Positions 10,601 through 22,600 of a stretch of DNA of 64,000 bases are shown here, piece by piece. Where the stretch lies: assembly GCF_023065955.2 (NCBI RefSeq), contig NW_026623019.1, forward strand, positions 17,116,350-17,180,349, read 5' to 3'. Each line of letters begins with the position of its first letter. The first letter of the stretch is position 1. The notes under the pieces are model-generated. The model ran no database searches. It was not told where the DNA came from and saw only the letters and a program-made list of their open reading frames with translations. The DNA is from Ursus arctos. Its lineage: Eukaryota; Chordata; Mammalia; Carnivora; Ursidae. Position numbers and translations under genes: made by a program.

Positions 10601-13600
10601 AAATAATGATTCAGTCACCTGCAGACACATTTTCAGTGGTTGAAAGCCGGTTAATATAACAACAAAGGTTACTTGCTTGTCCAACTTTTTTGTATTAGAT
10701 TACTACACGTACTTCGTACATATTTCAGATAAAGGATTGGATAAAGAAACTTCTTGGGTGTTTTTTAGGTCAGAATCTACCTGGGCAGTGGATCTGTGAA
10801 TCGTAAAAAACTGGTAGATGGTGTTGATGCTCCGGAGTCGTAGGTTCTAGTGGCGCTGTTCTGCAACTGTTTTTGGACTTTTTAAGTCCCTTGGTTTCTA
10901 TTCTTTATTTATTCCATAGCCAATAAACCTAACTAATAAACCAAATGATTTTTCTTGTTCTGAATGTCCATGAGCTATCAAGTGTGTGCTTTTAAATTTT
11001 CATTCAAATGCTACATGCATTTAGTGATTTTAGGTTTAGGGTTTATTTTTCCTTTTGAATTGTGTTTGCCATTTTAGTATCACTGAGGATAAGAAGTATT
11101 TTTTCCTCTAATATTGCCCCTGTCCTGTGTGACCTTAGCTGGCAGATATCCAAGCAATTCCAGTAAGGCAGTGGAACTGATAAAACTTATTGTTGTCTCT
11201 AATGTTATTATTGGGATTTGTCTAGTTTGTTTTTTCTTTGCAAAATGAATAACGTGTTCCTAGGAACAAATTTTCCTTATATTTCTGTAATTTATGTGTC
11301 GTTTTAGATGAAAAAGAAAGCAAAAAAGGCCATTGTTGAGTCAGATACTGAAGAAGAAAATTATAAAGTGCCAGAATACAAAACTGTTATCAGTTTCCAT
11401 TCAAAAGACCAACTAAACATTACATTATCCAAATGTGGTCTTGTAATGTTAAATAATTTAGCCAAGGTAAGAAAAGAAATTTGAAAACTTAAGTGTTGGT
11501 ATACTAGTCTGAGCCTAAGCCTTTTTTTTTTTAATTGAATAAAAAGTTTTTTATTAACTTATTTATTTGTCATACATCCCTTAGTGTTATTGTCATTTAG
11601 TTTTCATTTTATTTACAATAACTCTTCCTTATTAGGCATTTACAGAAGCTGCCACTGGAGCTTCAACTGGCTTCATACGGGATCTAGCACCATTTATGAT
11701 TTTAAATTCTCTCGGACTTACTGTCTCTGTTTCACCAAGTGATTCTTTTAGCGTACTTAACGTTCCATTGGCAAAATCATACGTATTGAAAAATGCGGAG
11801 AGTTTAAGTATGGACTATGTGGGAACTAAAGACAATGATCATTTCAATGCAATGACCAGCCTAAGCAGTAAACTCTTCTTCATTCTTCTCAGTAAGTGTT
11901 AAATTATTTTCCTGGGGCTTTAATTTCTTTTAAGTTACATTTTTTTCATTGCATTTTACTTGTATGTAGTATCTTACAGGTTTTTAAATCTCCTTCCAAA
12001 TAGGTCAAGAACTTTGCTTTTTCTTTTGCAGGGCTTTGGTTGCTCGTTGTCACTGTATTTTTATATTCCAAATTGTGACTTTATCCACTGCGTTATCTAG
12101 GGCATGGTAGTTCACCATTTCATATTTTTGGGAGGAGAAAGATTTGATCCTGTCCTTACTCAGCTTTTTGTTGTTTTAACCACATTTTGTATAATTCAGT
12201 AATATTCCCCTAGTTTTACAGCCACGTGAATTCAAAATAAAGTTTGAAGTCATGAAAATGGCACACTCCATTGGTTTCTGGGTTCGTAAATGGTTTTTAT
12301 TTTCTGCCTGTTGAGGTGGAAGGTTATTCTTTTGTCCTTTGTGATTCTCAGGAGTGTTTTGTTTTCATGAGAAATGAAAGTAAAAAATTCTTAATTGTCA
12401 TAATATTTATTCATTGTGAAGTTACCTAGTCCCAAAGCCTCACCCACATCCCTTTCTGATACTCTCATATTTAAATAATTAGAGAGAAGGGAGGGAATTT
12501 GAAAGATTACTAGACAGAGGGGAGGGGTGCTAAAACTGATACCTTGTGCTTTCTCCTAGGCAGGAAATGTTGCTTAGCAATGGCTAGGTTTCAGGTGTTG
12601 TGCCGGCATTCTCAGTGAATTGCTCTCGTCAATTTTACCTGACTTGTTTTTGAACTAACATTTTGATGGAGTGTGGGGAGGGGTATATGTAAATAAATAA
12701 TTCACACCCCCCAATAAAATGCAATATGTATATTAAATGTGTATAAAATTTTGTTTAATCAGGTCTTAGAAACCATAAGGTATCACAGGTTGTTGGAATA
12801 ATGAAAAACTGAAATTTTGCAGCTACTTTGGTAATTGCCAGTGAGTGCCAGCAGGTATTAGGCTCTGGTTATTAAGACAGCAAACCAAAGATCAGTGTTC
12901 TTATATTTTATAATAATTTCTCTTGTTAGTTTCAAAACATATATTGCACTTAGGTTAAACTACTGAATGAAAATTTTTTTTAATTAAAAATTTTTTTTTG
13001 TTAAGTGCTTTGAAGGTTTTAGATGAATGCCTGGGAATGTATTGTGGCTTCTTAATATATCCCTTTGTATAGATTATACAAAGAAATAGCCCTTTTTTTT
13101 ATAGTCTTATGTCTAAAAACTTTAGTGACTGTTATTTACAAGTTTAAGAAATTATCTGATATGTCTAGCATTTAACATCTAATTAAGATTAATATATGAT
13201 TAATAATAAAAACTTTCCAACATATATATTCCATTTAGCACCTGCTAACCACTCTACTGCTGATAAAATCCCTTTAACAAAAGTGGGTCGACGACTATAC
13301 ACAGTAAGACACAGAGTGTCTGGAGTTGAAAGATCTATTGTTTGTCAAGTTGATGGAGTGGAAGGAAGTAAGAAGATAACAATTCGCTCCCCAGTGCAGG
13401 TACAAAATAATTTTTTTTTTTATTTGTGGGGTCATATTATACATATTTGTGTGTCAATAAAAAAAAAAAAAGAAAGCTAATTACTACCAAAAGAATGTAA
13501 ACTGTAATAGAAATACAATTAATATAAAAAAGAAGAATCATTACCAGTAATTATACTACTCTGGAATAAACAGTGGTAGGATTTTGTTTAATATTTCTTG

Positions 13601-16600
13601 TAACTTTTTATAGGACTCTTTTTTTTTTTTTTTCAAGATTTTATTTATTTATTCGACAGAGATAGAGACAACCAGCGAGAGAGGGAACACAAGCAGGGGG
13701 AGTGGGAGAGGAAGAAGCAGGCTCATAGCAGAAGAGCCTGATGTGGGGCTCGATCCCAGATCGCCGGGATCACGCCTTGAGCAGAAGGCAGACGCTTAAC
13801 CGCTGTGCCACCCAGGCGCCCCCCCCCCTTTTTTTTTTTTTAAGATTTTATTTATTTTTTTGACAGAGATAGAGACAGCCAGCGAGAGAGGGAACACAAG
13901 CAGGGGGAGTGGGAGAGGAAGAAGCGGCTCATAGCGGAGGAGCCTGATGTGGGGCTCGATCCCATAACGCCAGGATCACGCCCTGAGCCTAAGGCAGACG
14001 CTTAACCGCTGTGCCACCCAGGCGCCCCTATAGGGCTCTTTCTATAAACTCTTTTTGGACTATTCTAAAATACCTCATCAATATTTTGTTTTTAGGTCTT
14101 TGTGGTATAATGCATATCCTTTGATTTTAATTAGAAAATATGAAAAATATTTATGTCTTTATTGAGGTCAAACTGATGTACAATAAACTGCATATATTTA
14201 AAGTTGATGAATTTGGACACAAAAACAGACCTGTGAAACCTTCATTACAGTGTACATGCTAAACATATCACCCCAGAAAGTTCCCTCTCTCCCTACTCCA
14301 TTCTTAGATAGCCACTTACATGTTCTTATTGTATATTAGTTGCACAGTATAGAATTTTAGGTAAATGAAGTACAAAAAGGAGTATGGCTTCTTTCACTCA
14401 GTGTCATTTTACATGTATCAACTTTTGTGTATTAATATTGTGTGTAGTTACATGTTGTTGATTAGTATCTATTAAATGGATATACCAAATACTATTTTGA
14501 ATGAATCTTTCGTATATGCTATGACGGTAAGTGTTGAGGTTTATGTTTTTCCATGTGGCTATTCAGTTGTGCCAGCCAACATTATCCTTTTCCCATTAAA
14601 TTGCCTTGACATTTTGTGTCCCCCCCCCCCAAAAGTGGATTTATTTCAGAACTCTCTTTTTCTGTTTCATTGATCTCTTTATGCTAGTACCACATTGTCT
14701 TCATTACTGTTTTATCCTGAGTCTTGAAATCAGGTAATACAAGTTGTCCTTCCTTGTTCATTTTCAAAGTTGTTTTGGCTCTTCCAAGTCCATTCTATTT
14801 GCATTTAAATTTTAGACTTAGATATTCAGTGTTTTTTTTTTTTTTTAAAGATTTTATTTATTTATTCGACAGAGATAGAGACAGCCAGCGAGAGAGGGCA
14901 GTGGGAGAGGAAGAAGCAGGTTCATAGCGGAAGAGCCTGATGTGGGGCTCGATCCCACAACGCCGGGATCATGCCCTGAGCTGAAGGCAGATGCCCAACC
15001 GCTGTGCCACCCAGGCGCCCCAGATATTCAGTGTTTCTTACAACACTATGATTAAATTGGCATTTTTACATATTTCTGATTTTTCATTGCTAGTAGAAGT
15101 ACAGCTGAGTTTTATATTAACCTGTATTGTGCAACTTTACTGGGTGCACTTATTTGTTCTAGTAGCTTTTTCATAGATACAGTTTTGATATCTGCAGATA
15201 AAATTTTTTACCTTTTCCTTTCAAATCTGGATGTGTATTATTTTATTTTACTTTTACTTGACTGTTGCACTGGCTAGAACCTCCAATACAACACGAATAG
15301 ATGTTCTGAAACCAGGTGTTTTTGCCTTGTTCTCAATCTTAGCAGTTAACGGATTCACTCTTTCATCATTAAGTATGTTTTGACTTGTAGTTTTTTTGTA
15401 GATGACCTTTCTTAGGTTGAAAATGCTCCCTTCTTTTTCTAGTTTACTGAGTTTTTATCAGAAACGGTTGCTGGATTTTGTCAAATGGTTTTCTGTTTAT
15501 TGAAAGGATTTAAAAAAATAATTTATTAATGTGGTGAGTTACATTGATTTGTAATTGCTGTATTCAATGACAGTTGATTTTTAATTTTTTAAATTAGTTT
15601 TTAAATTCCAGCATAATTAAGTACAGTGTTATTCAGGTGTACAGTGTATGATTCAGCAGTTCTGTACGTTACTCATTGCTCATCGTGATATGTGTACTCT
15701 TACTATCCTTCATGTATTTCATCCATCCTACCACCCACCCCCATTTGTTAACCACCAGTTTGTTCTCTATACTTGAATCTCTTTTTTTGGTCTTTTTTTC
15801 TTTGTTTCTTAAATCCACGTAAGAGTGAATCATATGGTATTTGTCTTTCTCTGACTTACTTCACTTAGTATTATACTCTGTAGATCCATCCATGTCATTG
15901 CAAATGGCAAGATTTCATTATTTTTTATGGATAATATTACATTGTTTGTATACGCCACATCTTCTTTGTCCATTCGTCTATTGGTGGACATTTGAGTTGC
16001 TTCCATAATTTGGCTATTGTAAATAATGCTGCAATAAACATTAGTGTTTTTGTATTCTTGGGTAAATACACAATAGTGCATTTACTGGATCATACAGTAA
16101 TTCTACTTTTCATTTTTTGAGGAACCTCCACACTGTTTTCCGCAGTGGGTACATAAGTTTGCATTCCCACTAAACAGTGCATGAAGGTTTCTTTTTTCTC
16201 CACATCCTGGCCAGCACTTGTTTTTTGTGTTTCTGATTTTAGCCATTCTGAGGTGTCAGGCAATATCTCAATGGTTTTGATTAGCATTTCCCTGATGATT
16301 AGTGATGTTGAGCATCTTTTCATGTGTCTGTTAGTCATCTGTATGTCTTCTTCGTAATCTGTTCATCTCTTTAGCCCAGTTTTTCATTGGATTGTTTGTT
16401 TTTTTCTGGTGTTAATATGTGTAAGTTCTTCGTATATTTTAGATACTAACCCCTTACTGGATATGTCATTTGCTAATATCTTCTCCCATTCAGTAGGTTT
16501 TTTAATTCTGTTGACTATTCCCTTTGCTGTAGAGAAGGTTTTTAATTTTGCCATAGTCTCACTAGTTTAGTTTTGCTTTTGTTTCCCTTGCCTTAGGAGA

Positions 16601-19600
16601 CATGTCTTGAAAATTGTTGCTGCTGCCAGTGTCAGAGAAATTATCACCTGTGCTCTTTTCTAGGATTTTTATGGTTTCAGGTCTCATATTTAGGTCTTTA
16701 ATCCATTTTGAGTTCATTTTTGTGTATGATGTAAGAAAATGGTCCAGTTCCATTCTTTTTCAAGTAGCTATTCAGTTTTCCTAACACCATTTGTTGAAGA
16801 GACTGTCTTTTCCCCGTTGCATATTATTGCCTCCTTTGTCGTAGATTAATTGACCATATAACTGTGGGTTTATTTCTGGGGTTTCTGTTCCGTTCCATTG
16901 ATCTATGTGTCTATTTTTGTGCCAGTACCATACTGTTATTGATTACTATGGCTTTGGTATATCTTGAAATCTGGGATTGTGATAGCTGCAGTTTTGTTCT
17001 TTGTCAAGATTGCTTTGGCTATTTGGGATCTTTTTTGTTTCCATGTTAATTTTAGGATTAATCTAGTTCTATGAAAAATATTGTTGCTTTTTTTTTTTTT
17101 TTTTTTAAGATTTTATTTATTTGACGGAGAGACACAGCGAGAGAGGGAACACAAGCAGGGGGAGTGGGAGAGGGAGAAGCAGGCTTCCCACTGAGCAGGG
17201 AGCCCAATGCGGGGCTCAATCCCAGGACCCTGGGATCATGACCTGAGCCGAAGGCAGACGCTTAACGACTGAGCCACCCAGGTGCCCCTATTGTTATTAT
17301 TTTGATACAGCTTGTATTAGATCTGTAGATTGCTTTAGGTAGTATCAACATTTTAACAATATTTGTTCTCCCAATTCATGAGCATGGAATATCTTTCCAT
17401 TTGTTTGTGTCATCTTCAGTTTCTTTTGTCAGTGTTTTAGAGTTTTCCGAATACAGGCCTTTCATTTCCTTGATTAAGTTTATCCTAGGCATTTTACTGT
17501 TCTTAGTGCAATTATAAATGGAATTGTTTTCTTAATTTCTCTTTCTGCTACTTTGTTATTTTTGTGTACAAATGCAATAGATGTCTGTATATTGATTTTG
17601 TATCCTGTGATCTAACTGAATTCATTTATCAATTCTAGTAGTTTTTGGATGGAGTCTTTAGGGTTTTTTATATATAGCATCATGTCATCCACAAATAATG
17701 AAAGTTTTACTTCTTCCTTACTGGTTTGGATGCCTTATATTTCTTTTTCTTGTCTGCTTGCTGTGGCTAGGACTTCGAGTACTATGCTGAATTAAAAGTA
17801 GTGAGTGTGGACATCCTTGTCCCGTGCCTGGTGTTGGGGGAAAGCTTTCAGTTTTTCACTATTGAGATAATGTTAGCTGTGGGTTTCTCATTTATGGCCT
17901 TTATTATGTTGATGTATGTTCTCTCTAAACCTGTTTTGCTGAGGGTTTTTATCAGGAATGGATGTTGTACTTTGTCAAATGCTTTTTCTGCATGTATTGA
18001 AATGATCATATGGTTTTTATCCTTTCTTTTGGTGATGTGATATGGCTCTTTGATTGGTTTGTGAATATTAAACCACTTTTGCATCACAGGAATGAATCCC
18101 ACTTGATCAAGGTGAATGATTTTGTGTGATTCATTGTTGAATTCAGTTTGCTAATATTTTGTTGAGGACTTTTGCATCTATGTTCTTCAGGGATATTGGC
18201 CTGTAGTTCTCTTTTTTGTAGTGTCTTTATCTGGTGTTGGTATCAGGGTGATGCTGGCCTAATAGAATGAATTTGGAAGCTTACCTTCATCTTTTATTTT
18301 TTCGAAATAGTTCGAGAAGAACTGGTATTAACTCTTCTTTAAATGTTTGCTAGAATTCACCTGTGAAGCTGTCTGATCTTGGACTTGTGTTTGTTAGGAT
18401 GTTTTTAATTACTGGTTCAATTTCATTGATGGTAATCAATCTGTTCAAATTTTCTATTTCTTTCTGCTTCAGTTTTGGTAGGTTATATGTTTCTAGGAAT
18501 GTCTACATTTCTTCTAGGTTGTCCAGTTTGTTGGCATATAATGTTTCATAATATTCTCTTGTAATGTGTTGGTTATTAGTTTTCCTCTTTCATTTCAGAT
18601 TTTGTTTGTGTGAGAGTGCTCTGTCTCCTTTAACAAGTCTGGCTAATGATTGATCAGTTTTGTTGTTATTTTCAAAGAACCAGCTCTTGGTTTCATTGGT
18701 CTATTTTTTTAAATTTCTGTTTTCTTTATTCTCTAATCTTTATTATTTCCTTCCTTCACTGGTTTTGGTTTTTGTCCATTTTCTAGCTTTTTTAGATGTA
18801 AGGTTATGGTTTTTTTTTTTTTTTTAAGCATTTTTTAAAAAAGATTTTATTTGAGAGGGAGAGTGTGTGCACGAGCAAGGGGAGGAGTAGAAGGAGAAGC
18901 AGACTCCCCACTGAGCAGGGAGCCCGATGTGGGGCTTGATCCCAGGATCGTGACCTGACCTGAAGGCAGACACTTAACCCACTGAGCCACCCAGGCACCC
19001 AGGTTATGTTTTTTTTTTTTTTTGAGATTTTTCTTGCCTCTTGAGGTAGGCCTGTATTGCTGTCAAATTCCCTCTTAGAACAGCTTTTGCTGCATCCCAA
19101 AGATTTTGGACCTTTGTATTTTCATTTTCACTTGTCTCCATGTAATTTTTGATTTCTTGGTTGACTTGTTCATTGTTCTTAGTAGTATATTATTTAACCT
19201 CCGTGTATTGGTGTTCTTTCCAGATTTTTTTCTTGTGGTTGATTAGTTCCGTGTTACTGTGGTCAGAAAAGATGCATGGTATGACTTCAATATTTGAATT
19301 TATTGAAACTTGTTTTATGGCAGTCTGTGATCTGTTCTGGACAGTGTTTCATGTGCACTTGAAAAGAATGTGTATTCCGGTGTTTTATGATGGGATGTTC
19401 TGAATATATCTGTTAGATCTATCTATTCCAATGTGTCATTCAAAGCTCCTGTTTTCTTGTTGATTTTCTGTTTGGATGATGTATCCATTGATGTAAGTGG
19501 GGTGTTAAGGTCCCCAAATATTGTATTACTATCAGTTACTTACTTTATATTTGTTAATAGCTGCTTTATGTATTTGGGTGCTCCCATGTTGGGTGCATAA

Positions 19601-22600
19601 CTATTTACAGTTGTTAAATCTTCTTGTTGGCTTTTTCCGTTTATGATTATGTAGTGTCCTTCTTTGTCTCTTGTTACAGTCTTTGCTTTAAAGTCTGTCT
19701 GTCTGATGTAAATGTTGCTATCCCGGCTTTCTTTTCACTTCCATTTGCATGATAAATGCTTTTCCATCCTTTCGTTTTCATTCTGCATAAGTCTTTAGGT
19801 CTGAAATGCTTCTGTTGTAGGCAGCATATGGATGGTTCTTGCTTTTTATACATTCCGTTGCCCAGTGTCTTTTGGTTGGAGCATCTAGTCTACCTACATG
19901 CAAAGTCCTTAAATAGGTATGTACTTATCACCATTTTTTACTTGTTTTACGGTTGTTTTTGTAGTTCTCGATTCCTTTCTTCTCTTGCACTTTTCTCTGT
20001 TTGCTGACTTTCTTTAATGATACACTTGCAATCCTTTCTCTTTATTTTTCGCCTATTACAAGTGTTTGATCTGTGGCTACCATTAGGTTTATATGTAACA
20101 TCTTATGCTTGTAACAGTCTATATTAGGTTGATTGTCTCTTAAGTTTGAACCCATTTTTTAAACCTTTTTTAAAAGCACTAAATGTTTACTCCTCTCCTC
20201 CCTACATTTTAAGTATGTGGTTTCATACTTTATGTTCTTCTACATTGTGAATCACTTGACTTATTTTTATAGATATACTTAGTTTTACTGTCTTTGGTCT
20301 TCTCTTACTCTTCCTTATGGTATTTCCTTCACACTGAAAGAGTCCCCTTTAACATTTCTTATAAGGCTGGGTTACCAGTGATGAATTCATTTAATTTTTG
20401 TTTGGGAAATTATCTCTCCTATTCTGAATGATAGCCTTGCTGCATAAAGTATTCTTAGTTGCAGGTTTTTTTTCTTTCAGCATTTGAATATATCGTGCCA
20501 TTCTCTGTGGTCTGCAAAGTGTCTGCTGAAAAATCAGCTGATAGGCTTATGTATGTAACTGTTTTCTTTTCTCTTGCTGCTTTTAAGATGTTCTTTTTAT
20601 CACTATTTTTCCCATTTAAATTACTGTGTGTCTTGATGTGGACCTCCTTGAGTTGATTTTATTGGGGGCTTTCTGTACCTTCTGGATCTGCATATCTGTT
20701 TCCTTCCCTGGATTCAGGAAGTTTTCAGCTCTTATTTCTTAAAATAAATTTTTGTCCTATTTTCTCTCTTTTCTTCTGGGATCCCTGTAATGCATATGTT
20801 ATTGTGCTTGACCTTGTCAGTGAGTTCCCTTAACCTATTCTCATTTTTAATATTCTTTTTCTCTCTCCTGTTCAGCTTCGGTGCTTTCCATTGCTTTGTC
20901 TTCCAGATCACTGATCTGTTCTTCTGCTTCCTCTGATATACTATTTATTCCTTCTAGTATATTTTTAATTTCATTTGCTGAGTTATTCATCTCTGGTTCT
21001 TTTTAATGTTTTCTGTCACTTCCTTTAGGGTCTGACTGAGACCCTCCTCTCTTTCCTCAAGTTCAGTGAGTATCTTTATGACCATTACTTTAAATTCTCC
21101 ATCAGGCTTATTGTCTCCATTTTATTTAGCTCTCTTTCTGTGATTGTCATGTTCTTTCATTTAACCTATTCCCCTGTCTCCTCATTTTGTCTAATTCTCT
21201 GTGTCTGTTTCTGTGTGTTAAGAAAGTCAGCTATGTCTCCTGATCTTGAAAGTAGTGGCCTTACGAAGAAGAAGTCCTGTAGTGTCCTCCAATGTAATAT
21301 CCCCTGGTACCCAGAATGTGGCACTTCAGAGGTGTGTCCTATGTGTGTTATGTGTGCCCTGCTGTTGTGGCTGAGCTGCATTTGCCTTCAGTTCAGTTGT
21401 GTGCAATGACTCTTTGCCTGTTGTGGGTAGGGTTTAGTCCCTGTGTTGTTAGTGGGCCAGTCTGGGGCCACCTTGAAGTTGAGTCGGTTCAGACCACACT
21501 TTTGCCAGAGCTGTAGTCACACTGAACTGTAGGGTACTCTCCCTGTTTTGTCCCCAGGAAGCTTTTGTTGGTGGGCAAGGCCCACATTCAGATCAGTTGT
21601 CTGCCCCCAGCCCACTGCTGAGGCTGTAGTTGAACTGGTGTGTCTGGTTATTTCCCCTCTCCCGGTCACACCAGTCACTCTGAAGTGATGCTGGCTACTG
21701 TAGGGTCTCCTTACACACTGCAAGGATAATGACACCACTTTGAATGACTCCTGTTGCAGGAGAACATGGAAGTGGGTGCACGGTGATAAGGTTTTGCTCA
21801 GGTCCACTGTGGGAGGGAGGAGACATGAGCTGCTCTGGAGAACTCCTATTGAGGGCAGGTTGGTCATCGGGTCTTTACTGAGCCTTTGATTGTTTACTCA
21901 TGTGCATATTCCAGTCAGTACCAATGTGAAGTTTTGACAACAGGGGACACTCTTAAATCTGTAACTCTTCTCTCTCCACGTACCTCGCTCCTCAGTGTGC
22001 TGTGAGTTTAAGAAACACTGGCTTCCCCAAATTCTTATATCTGTTTCTTTGACTCCAGCAGACTGGGCTCTGTTTGACTTCTCTTTTTCTCCTACACAGT
22101 ATTCTAGAAACTTGAGGCAGCAACTGGGGCAATCTGAGGACTTATCTTTGTGGTTTCTTTTTAATTTTTTTTCTTTCCTGTGCTGTATGCTGCCCAATTT
22201 CTGAACTCCATCGTTTAATGTGGGTTCTTTTTCCCCTGTGTTTTAGTTGTCTACATTGGGAAGGTTTATCTGGTCTCTATTATTCCATCATGGCTGAAAG
22301 CAGAAATTCTTCCCTTTCAATTTTTTGATCTGTAGTTAACTGTTTTAAAAGATGACTGTTGGGGGGCGCCTGGGTAGCGCAGTCGTTAAAGCGTCTGCCT
22401 TCGGCTCAGGGCGTGATCCCGGCGTACCGGGATCGAGTCCCACATCGGGCTCCTCTGCTATGAGCCTGCTTCTTCCTCTCCCACTCCCCCTGCTGTGTTC
22501 CTTCTCTCGCTGGCTGTCTCTCTGTCACATAAATAAATAAAATCTTTAAAAAAAAAAAAAAAAAAAGATGACTGTTGGGCCTACTTCTCTATTGTTGATT

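Larger units (their letters stand above)
15580..22310 (-). mobile_element. Nearly full-length L1, antisense
   Basis: Reads 3' UTR, ORF2, upstream region and 5' UTR in antisense order over about 6.7 kb. Reverse-transcriptase codons are visible on the - strand at 18,102-17,848 ([24 protein letters not shown]). The right end (tattccatcatggctgaaag) resembles an L1 5' UTR start. Many stops break ORF2, so it is immobile. Two SINEs (17,088 and 18,811) interrupt it. It makes up most of the 10-kb intron. Confidence 0.88.

Noticed and set aside
17848..18102. Reverse frame with reverse-transcriptase motifs as a gene
   Set aside because: It is a fragment of the antisense L1, with stops on both sides and nested SINEs nearby.
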